Below are positions 35,663 through 44,309 of a stretch of 64,000 nucleotides of DNA, in pieces. Positions within the stretch are counted from its first letter, which is position 1, and each line of letters begins with the position of its first letter. The DNA is from Bradysia coprophila (lineage: Eukaryota; Arthropoda; Insecta; Diptera; Sciaridae): contig NW_023503501.1 in assembly GCF_014529535.1 (NCBI RefSeq), forward strand, positions 2,238,150 to 2,302,149, in the 5' to 3' direction. A program made the translations under genes and the position numbers. A model generated the notes under the pieces. The model had not been told where the DNA came from and ran no database searches. It saw nothing but the letters and a program-made list of their open reading frames with translations.

Positions 35663-38600
35663 AGAACTAAATCGTTTGGAGATAAAGTTTGAGGATTGGA
35701 TGTGCAATCATAAACATTTTTACGTTTAATTTTGGATTCTACTAGGTATTTTTGAGCTCGTTGATGTGCAATTTGTAGTCGAAATTTGACTTCTCTGTGA
35801 TAATCGTCAATGTTATACACTGGATCAACTGAGTCAGACTTCAAGAAATCGTAAATGTTTGGTGTTTTACCGAAAATAAGTTGATATGGACAGTAATCAT
35901 TGATGGCTACTGAAGGTGTTGTATTGTAACAATACGTAAAGTATGTTAAGAAATCATCCCAATCGCTTTTCTGTTCGTTAACATATGATCTTAAGTATTC
36001 ATTAAATGTTCTGTGGGACCTTTCGATAGTACCCACGGTGCGATGATGATATGAAGTCGAAGTTTCCTTCGCAACATTTAGTAATTTACATAAATCATCT
36101 AAAATTGAGTTTACAGACTCAGACCCACGGTCTGATAGCAATTGTTTCATGGGGCCATAAGTCAAAATAAATCGTTCAAAAATCGCTTTAGCTATACTTA
36201 CGGCCTTCTTGTCTGGCAAGGATATAGTAACTAAATACTTAGTCAGATCGCACATTAAAGTTACCGAATAGGTATTTCCTTTATCAGATTTTGGAAGTGG
36301 ACCTATAGTGTCGACAATAACAATGTCGAAAGCTGTCTGAGGTGTGGGTGTAATCTTGAGACGTTCTTTTGTTCTGGGACGAGTTTTATTAATTTGACAA
36401 TCTTTACAAGATTTAACAAAATTATCAATATCTTTCAACATATCTTTCCAAAAGTATTTAAGACGTAGTTTTTTATAAAGTCTTTTAATTCCAGCATGAC
36501 CACCGTGAAGTGGGTCATTATGATACTTTGTCAATAAGTTCAATATTTCTTGTGCATCACTGATATACGTAACACTCGGTGTTAACGCAATTGTTAAATT
36601 ATTTAATACATTATTAATTGCTTGTTTGAACTGCAATTCACTACAATTTGCAAATATTTCGTCATTTAGTGATAATCTTAAATTTTTCACATTTATTTTG
36701 CTAGCCATAATTTCAAGCTTTAAAAAGACTTGATTAAGATTGAGATTTCCATTAATTCGAAAGTCAGATAGTCTTAATTTAATTAATTGTTTACGACGTA
36801 ATAAAACTATACAATGTGGCGTTTTTGATTTGAAATTGAAAATCAATTTTGGTAGATTCTTTACTTCTACTGGATCCAATACTGTGTAAACATTAGGCTT
36901 AGTAATTACAATATCTTTGAATGTATTATTGTCTTGTAAATTCGAACTTTGGTTTTTACGTGATTCTGATCTCGTAGTAACTTTGCGAATTACATTTATT
37001 TTTGTCACAATTTCTTTAAGGTCGTTATAGTCAATTCTAGAGAGAGCGTCTGCAATGACGTTGTCTTTACCTTTAATATGTTCGATTTCGAAATCATATT
37101 CTTCAATGTCGAGTCGCATGCGTAATAATTTTGATGAGGGGTTCTTTAGCGAACACAGATAAATCAAAGGTCTGTGATCAGTTTTCAATAAGAATTTAGT
37201 TCCATAAATATACGGTTTGAAATGGTTCAAAGCCCAATGGATTGCAGCTAATTCTTGTTCGGGTGTGGACTTATTTCGTTCTCCTGGTGTAAAAGAACGG
37301 GATGCATATGCGATAGGCATTTGAACTCCGTCATAATCTTGTGTCAAAACTGCCCCACAAGCTATTATACTTGCATCGGTGGTTATGCAGAATTGTTTCG
37401 TAAAGTCAGGGTATTTTAAAATTGGTGGATTTATCAATGAGTTTTTCAAATAATGGAATGCGTGTTCGCATTCTTCGGACCATTCAAATTTAACATTTTT
37501 TTTCGTTAATCTGGTGATATGATATGCATGATGAGTAAATTTTTTTATGAATCGTCTGTAATAATTACAAAACGCAACAAAACGGCGTGCTGAATCAGCA
37601 CTGTCAGGTCTAGGATAATTGAGAACTTTATCGATTTTTGAATCGTCTGGTAAGATACCATGTTGTGTACATTTATGTCCAAGAAATGTAACTTCTTTCA
37701 AAAAAAATTGGCACTTTTCAGGGTGTAACTTCAGATTGACTTTTCTGCAAATGTCAAACACATCTTTTAAATTTTGTATCATTTTCTTCTCCGTTGGTGC
37801 TGTCACTATTAAATCGTCCATGTAAATAAAATGGTTAAGTGTAGGTAATCCACTGAAAGCTAGTGTCATCATACGCTGAAAAGAGTTTGGTCCTACTTTG
37901 AGACCGAATGGTACGCAATTAAACTTGAAAGATCCTTTGTCAGTTGAAAAGGACGTGAGGTCTTTGGATTCTTCGTCTAGTTCTATTTGATAAAATCCAT
38001 TTAGGAGGTCAATCACGCTGAAAAACCTCGCATTTCCAAGCTTATCTAAGATGTCATCAACCCTAGGTAGTGGAAATTTGTCTGATAAAAGCTTTTTATT
38101 AAGTTGCCTGTAGTCCACAACAAAACGATAACGTTTTTCAGTCTGATTTGGTAAATTCTTTTTTGGTACTATTAAAACTGGGCTATTGTACTCTGACGTA
38201 GATGGTGATAGGATTTTTGTTTTTTGCATGTTTTCTACAAATGCTTCTAGTATTGGTTTTTGTGTGTGAGGGATGCGAAAATTTTTCTGATAAACAGGTG
38301 TGTCGTCTTTTAGTCGTAATTTTTGTTTATAGAAATTATTGAAAGTAACCTGATCAGTATCCAAAGCGAATACATCACTGTACTGAGTACATAAATTAGT
38401 TAAACTATTGTATTGTAAGGAAGGAAAATTCTTCTGTAATTTTTGCAATATTTCTGTCACATTGTTCTTGCTTGGTACGGGTGTTCCGTAAACATTGTAA
38501 TTTTCCATTTTTTCAGATTTTATTTTAACGTTATGCAATTGAACGGTATGGTCGTTAAGGTTCAAAATTCGGACATATGGATTACTTCTTGTCGTTATAG

Positions 38601-39239
38601 TTCTTCCAATGAATACTCCGTCTGCGATTCGTTGATTAGGGACATAAATGTCACCGTGACCTGATGATATGCCAACTCTTCGTATTACTTCACATCTTTC
38701 TGGAATTGTTAATGAACTATTGCTAGGCGAATCATAAATTGGAATTTTTGAATATTGTCGATGAAGTGGTCGTACAATCAATGACCATTGAATGCCATAG
38801 TCTAAAATACATCTGTTATTGTCAAAGAAATCAAGGCCTAAAATTCCGTCACATGGAATTGGAAAATTTTTGTCAACAATATGAAATCTTTGGGTAACGA
38901 AAGTGTTACCAATAAAAACTTTTGTTTTTGCTGATCCTAATGTAGAAATTAAACCGTCTGCTACACCGCTGATTTTGCAAGTGTAACTGTCTATGGGAAC
39001 AGATTTTAATAATTTATCAATTTTTAGGACGGAGATTGATGCGCCTGTATCTAATAGATACGTTCTAATTTTTCCTGTAATTTCACTTTTAAGTGATATG
39101 TAACTAGCTAAGGATAAATCCATTGAATAGAGTCTCTTATAAGGATGATTAGGGTCAAAAGTACGACGCATAGTCGTAATTCGTTGAGGGATAGGTTTTG
39201 TTAAGCATCCCTCAGCATAAGTTGCTGAGGGGTCGTTAC
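35663..39239 (-). pseudogene. Ty3-type pol polyprotein (protease, RT, RNase H, integrase), C-terminus displaced
   Basis: The ORF open from ATG 39171 runs to 35524, but its last ~45 codons are read-through into the inserted element. The pol frame is also open upstream to the frameshift site at 39240. Order of parts, numbered from ATG 39171: aspartic protease (LDTGAS, D41), reverse transcriptase with FIYMDDLIV near residue 450, RNase H with TDASI near 598 and DHRPLIYL, integrase zinc finger (H..H..C..C around HGGHAG and CKDCQINK near 890) and integrase core with VDTIGPLP, LSDRGS near 1012 and TVGTIERSHRTFNEYL. No stop or frameshift was seen in this part, so damage is limited to the insertion near the C-terminus. 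Confidence 0.93.
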
Positions 39240-40532
39240 GTTTCCCGACGTATTTTCGTCTCTTCCAGCTTCAATGTAACGAACATTATTAGTTCGACGG
39301 TTGGAATTGTAAGACTGGTTACCTCGGCGGTTATCATTGTTACGATAATAGCCTCTGTTATTTGAACCGCGATGGTTGTTGGAACGATAATTTGAATTAT
39401 AGGAATTTGTTTGATAATTATTCCTACGATAACCTCTATTGTTTTGACGTTTACCCCGGTAATTACCACCATTATGCCGTTTATTAATATAATTGATCGT
39501 AGCAAGGTTAGAATTGGTAGCTGTTTCAGCCGTACTTAGGCTAACGAATTTGTCAACAACTTCATTTAAATTCTGGAAGTTACCAGCTTCCATTAACCAT
39601 TTGACTTTATCGCTAGACGCGTTTTGACGAATAGCTTTAATTGCAGCTTTAGTTGCAAGACTGTCAGCAGCGGCAATTGGAATGCCTTCAGTAATGTGAG
39701 CACGTTTAAGATCTGCGGTAAGAGATTCAATCTCTCTCACATAATCAGTAGCTTTTTTCTTGGCTTGATTGATATTCATCATTTTGGACTCAATTAGGGA
39801 AGACGATTCGGGTTTAATATTACCTCGAAGGGCTTGAATAATGGCTTGTACTGTAGCTTCATTGCTAATGCAAGTCCTTGCATCACCTTTTAGTTTTGTT
39901 TTAATAAGTTCTATATAAGAAGGAGTGTGTGTTGCTACACTAGCATTTGCTAAATTAAGAGCATCAATAAAACCTTGGAGATTTGCGTAGGTTCCATCGA
40001 ATTCTGGAACAACTTTAGTAGCAAAATTCAGAAATTCAACTACGGTAAGAGCCATTTCGTCTGAATTGTCGCCTTGATTATTATCGTCGTTATCTTGATT
40101 ATTGTCGCCTTGATTATTGTCGTCGTTATTTTGATTATTGTCGTCACTATCTTCTAATTCTTGTTCAGTATCAGTGTCATCTGAACTAGTATTTTCTGTA
40201 TTCGTATTATTTGAATTATTTGAATCTGGACCGACTAATAGTTTATCGTCAATAAGTTCTAAAAGATCACTTGTAAATGGATAAGTAAGATTCAATTTTA
40301 GAAAACAATTACTGGTTTTTGTTCTCACATAAGTTAAGTTGGAACTATAAATCTCTTTATTACTATTGCTTGCATTGTTGAATTTACCACTAACATATTG
40401 GACAAATCGATTATGAGCTGATATTATACCTTGTCTGTATCCCTGCAATGTAGTAGGGTTTGTGCTTATTTCTGATTTCAAAATTCGTTTACTAACTAGT
40501 AAATACGCATTACGTTCATCTTCCAAAGGCAT
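39201..40532 (-). CDS. Ty3-type gag, 443 aa
   Basis: Structural protein of the LTR element, starting at ATG 40532. The N-terminal half is followed by an N/D-rich low-complexity segment (repeats of DDNNQGDN, about residues 125-160), a capsid-like helical region (about 165-345, including EFLNFATKVVPEFDG, which resembles gag starts of mdg1/412-type elements) and a basic tail rich in RGN/NYRS (about 350-425) likely to bind RNA. It lacks a CCHC zinc knuckle, which some Ty3 lineages also lack. The frame is intact; its end overlaps pol in the -1 frame. Confidence 0.88.
   Translation of the reverse strand: MPLEDERNAYLLVSKRILKSEISTNPTTLQGYRQGIISAHNRFVQYVSGKFNNASNSNKEIYSSNLTYVRTKTSNCFLKLNLTYPFTSDLLELIDDKLLVGPDSNNSNNTNTENTSSDDTDTEQELEDSDDNNQNNDDNNQGDNNQDNDDNNQGDNSDEMALTVVEFLNFATKVVPEFDGTYANLQGFIDALNLANASVATHTPSYIELIKTKLKGDARTCISNEATVQAIIQALRGNIKPESSSLIESKMMNINQAKKKATDYVREIESLTADLKRAHITEGIPIAAADSLATKAAIKAIRQNASSDKVKWLMEAGNFQNLNEVVDKFVSLSTAETATNSNLATINYINKRHNGGNYRGKRQNNRGYRRNNYQTNSYNSNYRSNNHRGSNNRGYYRNNDNRRGNQSYNSNRRTNNVRYIEAGRDENTSGNVTTPQQLMLRDA
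39209..39246 (-). promoter_or_regulatory. Programmed -1 ribosomal frameshift signal, gag to pol
   Basis: On the - strand the gag codons read G GGA AAC, the slippery heptamer GGGAAAC (39246-39240), in the correct phase for a -1 slip. After an 8 nt spacer comes a perfect 9 bp stem CCCTCAGCA/TGCTGAGGG with a 5 nt loop (39231-39209). After the slip the pol frame is open through the ATG at 39171 and the protease. The gag stop is at 39203-39201. Confidence 0.85.
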
Positions 40533-41036
40533 ATCAACTTAACAAAAGAAATTGTGTAAATGCAATTATCGCCGTTAATACGTGAATAAGTATCATAACG
40601 CTTATCAAGTTTCATAGTTTTATCTAAACAATATCGTGAGAAAGACGTGTAGTTTCATTTCACATTAATATTTGGCAAACGTTTTCAAAAACAAGCAAAT
40701 TGAGATATCAAATTAAATGTTCATATGACTTACTGTCTTTGCATTATTGTTTTTTTTTTTTGAAATTTAACACTTGCTATATTCACTTATCTTCAATTTA
40801 ATTTTTGTTTTGTCTATTAATATGATACCTTTATTTTCTGCAATGGCTTGGCTTGGCTTATTGGGATGAGCGTCGCTTGAAATTTGATAATGGAACGGCT
40901 TGGCTTCGGTTTGGTGATGAGCTTCCTGGAATTTCGTACAGCTTGGCTTGGCTTCATTTATAGAGAGTTTAGGTTGGAATGTTTGACGTCAGGTTGATTC
41001 TTTGATCGTGTTGATGTGTCGCGATTATCGATAATT
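40533..41036 (-). other. Ty3 leader between small ORFs and gag
   Basis: Untranslated leader with several TTGGCTTGGCTT-type strings (about 40845-40960). No further ORF of note was seen. Confidence 0.5.
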
Positions 41037-41258
41037 TTATACGAAATGTTCAGCATTGATTTGCATATGTCCATAACAGTCATGACATTGTACGTTCGCT
41101 ACCAAGTTAAATGTTTTAGACGTAATAATAATATGTTTAAGGTAACACAATGGGCAACGTGTTAGCATGTACTTGCACGAATTTTTATTTTCATTTAGTA
41201 ATTTTTCGAATGAATTACACGCATCACAATAGGTCTTAATAAGGTCTCTACGAGTCAT
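41037..41258 (-). CDS. Ty3 leader ORF 2: 73 aa cysteine-rich protein
   Basis: It starts at ATG 41258. Three CxxC pairs (C11/C14, C35/C38, C58/C61) with nearby His residues (H42, H64) suggest a small metal-binding protein. It lies upstream of gag on the coding strand of the Ty3 element. Small upstream ORFs are reported for elements of the mdg1/412 group; whether this is homologous is unknown. The function is not known, and the ORF could be chance, but the spacing of the CxxC pairs argues against that. Confidence 0.55.
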   Translation of the reverse strand: MTRRDLIKTYCDACNSFEKLLNENKNSCKYMLTRCPLCYLKHIIITSKTFNLVANVQCHDCYGHMQINAEHFV

Positions 41259-41347
41259 TTCTCTTATTTTCCCGAATCACTTTTGATGAAAAAGTTTTCC
41301 GTTTATGTGTACTGAATAGTTCGTTTTGTAATGTTATTTTTATTAAG

Positions 41348-41590
41348 TTAAACAGCACTCAAGTTAATTCGCGATTTGAGGCGTTCGGCACGCTTAATGG
41401 TACTTTTATGCCAACAGTAGATTTTTACCGCGCCATGTATTAACAGAATTATTAAAATACACACTAAAATGATCGTCGTGGTTTCCTTATGATCTGCTAA
41501 TACATCAATAATTTCTATGTTGTTCGCGTTTGCGTTTGCATTGGTTCCTTGTGCTGTCGCGGCTGGCTGTTTAGAATTAGTTTTACCCAT
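41348..41590 (-). CDS. Ty3 leader ORF 1: 80 aa, myristoylation-like N-terminus and one membrane segment
   Basis: It starts at ATG 41590. The N-terminus MGKTNSKQ fits the N-myristoylation pattern (Gly2, Ser6). It is followed by an Ala/Asn-rich stretch, then one strong hydrophobic segment (about residues 38-58, ILVCILIILLIHGAV) and a basic tail. The predicted product is a small single-pass membrane protein encoded between the 5' LTR and gag. I know no named homologue. It may help membrane targeting of the particle; that is inference. Confidence 0.6.
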   Translation of the reverse strand: MGKTNSKQPAATAQGTNANANANNIEIIDVLADHKETTTIILVCILIILLIHGAVKIYCWHKSTIKRAERLKSRINLSAV

Positions 41591-41784
41591 ATTCACTTAT
41601 AATTCATTATTTTATTTAAAATAGTTAGTTATTGATGCAATAACATAAGAATTAATAACGATTTAAGATTCAACGCATTATTTTAAAATATTTGTAACTG
41701 TTTATGCTGACCATGCAGCGTCACTATGCAGTTATGCACACTATATGCACTATATGATTTTTTTTTTAACTGGCAGAATCGCCA

Positions 41785-41932
41785 TATGGTAATTAATTAC
41801 TCTTTATTTGTGGTTCTTTTACTTTGGTGTATCTTTAATGAATGAATCAGTATAATGAGTTACAGTGATACATATAACAATCATATGAGAGAATTGCTCT
41901 CTTATTCTAATCAGTGGTTTAACACCTTTACA
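41785..41932 (-). repeat. 5' LTR of the Ty3 element
   Basis: By eye identical to the 3' LTR. Immediately inside it (- strand) lies TGGCGATTCTGCCAG, a candidate tRNA primer-binding site starting with the usual TGG; I could not assign the tRNA. Confidence 0.9.
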
Positions 41933-42387
41933 ATATGCTTTTGTACATCACCATATTCTTCAAGCGTCAATTTGCAAATTTGGCGAATCAAATGGACCTT
42001 GTTACTGAGTGTATGCTTTTCATGATGGGCCTTCAATGCCTGCCAAGAACCCAATGCCGTGGTTTCGTTTCGAATAAATCCCAACTGATCATCTTCGACC
42101 ATCAGTCCAATGAGCGCTCTAGCTTTGTTGTCCAGTTTTCTCAAATAGGCTGCTGATAATGCAACCGTCGTTGTTGAATTATCGTCGTCGCCTTCTTCTT
42201 CGCTAGATTCTTCTTCCTTGACTGATTCCCATACGCCCTCTTTTATCAGTAGCAATTCCATCTTGTATTTCCAGATCGAATCGTTTTATGGTTGTTCAGT
42301 TTTACAATCGAAATTGGAATTTTCGTATCGGCCATTCTGCGTCTTTATTATTTCTTCAGATTTCCTTAAATTATTCTGTAGATGCAC

Positions 42388-42402
42388 CTGGGCCTCATAA
42401 CC
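42388..42402 (-). promoter_or_regulatory. Copia-type primer-binding site
   Basis: The - strand reads GGTTATGAGGCCCAG, one base longer than the GGTTATGGGCCCAG site by which copia uses an internal fragment of initiator tRNA-Met. It abuts the LTR remnant at 42403, which supports the copia assignment. Confidence 0.65.
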
Positions 42403-42449
42403 TGTTAGTTTTCTAATTTACTAATATTGGGGAATGTAATAATGGAGCC

Positions 42450-43157
42450 GTTTTAGGAAAATTCTTTATTAAAAGACTGATTTGAACCGAATGAACTTCA
42501 ACATTTTCGATTACAATTTAATTAATGTGAATGCCTCCCTGATCACACACTGAAAAACCAACAAAATGTTCTATACGTATCTGTGGTGGATGGTAGATGT
42601 CACTTCTTTCGGGCTACAACTCGCGAATTGGCCTAAAACATACCATCCACCACAGACAAGTAAATAACTATTTAATATCAAGGGGTTAGCCTGGTAGCAT
42701 GAAAATTATATTGTTGTTGTTTCAATGAAAGGAAATGTTATTGATAGCCCGGCCCGTTGTTGGAAGTTGTGGACTGGCTGCAACATATTTCGGATAGAAC
42801 TTAAATCCGGAACCTCCGACAAAACACGACTTTGCCTTTCGGCTGTTCATTGAAAAGTGACTAATAACATTTTTCTCTTAACTAAAGCCACTAAGACCTT
42901 GTCTCAGATCGATTTAGCTGCTTGTCTGTATCACTAGTTAGAATTATATCAAGTGCAAGTGCATTTTCCAACAGCTGTTTGTAAATTATTTTAATTCAAA
43001 TAATCAATCACAATCCTATCTAATCCATCTTCTATGAGAAAAATATATCCCAAATATATCACGACAGTCAGTGAAGACATATCAAAGACAAATCTGAAAA
43101 AATAGCAAAGAAGTATATCTGGCGTGGGCACACGGTGCTAAAAGAACGCATTTTTCA
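42450..43157. other. Spacer with one hairpin
   Basis: An inverted pair CTGTGGTGGATGGTA/TACCATCCACCACAG spans 42581-42654. Otherwise no gene or element was recognised. Confidence 0.5.
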
Positions 43158-43290
43158 ACTACGTAAAAGGTGAACTCGCACACGATTTTTCGATACCAAA
43201 ACTTTGTAAAAGGAGTCATTAGGTCGATGACATGACTAAAAATCATTTGCAGCAGTGAACTTGCGTGTGCGATATCACTTTTTACGTAGT
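43158..43290. mobile_element. Small MITE, 133 bp
   Basis: The inverted ends ACTACGTAAAA(G/A)GTGA with CGCACACG inside each arm fold into one hairpin. No certain target duplication was found. Confidence 0.65.
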
Positions 43291-43315
43291 TTAAAGGAGC
43301 AAACAATTTAAGTGT

Positions 43316-43435
43316 CACTCAACAAAAAGTACTCCGTGAGAGAGCAAGCTGTCAAATAAACAAATGAAAAATTGAAAAAAATCAATTTTGTCTCTCACAC
43401 GGAGTACTTTTTTGGTAAGAGGAAACTAAGCATTA
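43316..43435. mobile_element. Single-arm copy of the GTACTCCGTG foldback MITE
   Basis: The sequence CACTCAACAAAAAGTACTCC through CTAAGCATTA matches the right half of the element at 18471-18756. The left half is missing, so this is a deletion derivative. Confidence 0.75.
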
Positions 43436-43630
43436 TAACAAAACAAGACTTTGATCAAGATCAATCTACGATATTTTTGAAACAATTACAAAAATCTATT
43501 GAAAAAATCTCAGTCAGTCAAGGGACCTGACCCACCCATAAGGTGTGGCCTAGTAGTTATTTACGCAACTATGATGGTTTCACACTCTAAAACTACATGC
43601 AATAATCTTCGTCATTACGATATTAAAAAC

Positions 43631-44133
43631 TACTGGTTGAAAGTTACTCAATTCACGCCGTATGTGCGGTCGAAATTCAAAATGGAAAGTGCGGAGGTCT
43701 TTCTAACGTAGCGTCTTTTTCATACAATGAAGCGTTGAAATATACTTTTCGGTTCACTTTTTCATCGAATCGTTCACTTAAAATTCAAATTTTAGGCACA
43801 CTTACGGCGTGAATTTATCGATCCAAATGCGACTAAAAAGCGGTTATGTCTTCCGTCGAACGTTTCAATATTTGTCAAGTACAGCGAAACCGTAAACGTT
43901 GAAAATCATTTCTGTTCACCGATTTTCATTTTGTAAGTTTTATCCGTTTGATTCGATTTTCGTTCTCAAATGTTTCATCAAAGAAGACAAGTGTTCTGAA
44001 GCATATTTTGTTAAAAATCTTTTTAGCCATTCATCGCTGATGATGTAATAATAAAATTACGAAACGTTCGACAGAAGACATAACCGCTTTTTAGTCGCAT
44101 TTGGATGATAAATTGAGTAACTTTCAACCAGTA
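43631..44133. mobile_element. Foldback element, ~503 bp
   Basis: Inverted ends TACTGGTTGAAAGTTACTCA enclose a second inverted pair AAATGCGACTAAAAAGCGG (about 43828-43846 and 44090-44108). Its right part is also present in the second direct repeat at 46678-47010. Confidence 0.7.
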
Positions 44134-44298
44134 ATTTCTCATTGCCACGATCAAGAAACGTACCAATTCTTTTGGTTAACAAACGTTATTAAAAACAGGC
44201 AAGGAACAGTTCAATTCCGTCCCGGAATTACATAAAATTATTTGATACGAATCTAAATGGAGTGTGGGGATTCAGTCCAATGAATTTCTAAGGTAGAT
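43973..44298 (+). repeat. Direct repeat, left copy (326 bp)
   Basis: It matches 46678-47010 (333 bp) with only a few substitutions and small indels. The two copies sit exactly at the two ends of the non-LTR retrotransposon. The copy includes the right portion of the foldback at 43631-44133. Confidence 0.88.
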
Positions 44299-44309
44299 CA
44301 AAAATCGTT

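Larger units (their letters stand above)
29063..41932 (-). mobile_element. Ty3-type LTR retrotransposon, interrupted by a hAT-like element
   Basis: Two 148 bp LTRs (29063-29210 and 41785-41932) appear identical by eye and are flanked by the 4 bp duplication ATAT (29059-29062 and 41933-41936). Reading on the - strand: LTR, a candidate primer site starting TGGCGATTCTGCCAG directly after it, two small leader ORFs, gag, pol in the -1 frame, a purine tract AAAGGGGGAAGA next to the 3' LTR. Without the 5.9 kb inserted element it is about 7.0 kb. No env was seen. The gene order and leader ORFs recall the mdg1/412 lineage; that placement is tentative. Confidence 0.92.
27698..42261 (-). pseudogene. Copia-type gag (UBN2-like), broken by two insertions
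   Basis: Three blocks on the - strand read as one gag. Block 1, 42261-41933, contains MELLLIKEGVW, an acidic patch and LGSWQALKAHHEKHTLSNKV. Block 2, about 29062-28710, contains AMLLSSLPKQYEILITALKAR and a damaged zinc knuckle (CHFCKMNGHKRDF, final Cys replaced by Phe). Block 3 runs 27763 to the stop at 27698. Between blocks 1 and 2 lies the Ty3 element; between 2 and 3 the non-LTR fragment. Removing each insert with one target copy keeps the frame, so the gag was continuous before. An in-frame TAA early in block 2 and a frame break just upstream of MELLL show it is dead. Confidence 0.85.
27435..42449 (-). mobile_element. Copia-like retroelement relic, hosting nested insertions
   Basis: Two 47 bp direct repeats beginning TGTTAGTTTTCTAATTTACT (27435-27481 and 42403-42449) bracket a gag-like coding region on the - strand. 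The right one abuts a copia-style primer-binding site (42388-42402). I read them as LTR remnants; the shared part is short and the outer LTR limits are not clear. Only gag-related sequence remains; no protease, integrase or reverse transcriptase of this element was seen. A non-LTR fragment and a 12.9 kb Ty3 element sit inside it. Confidence 0.65.
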
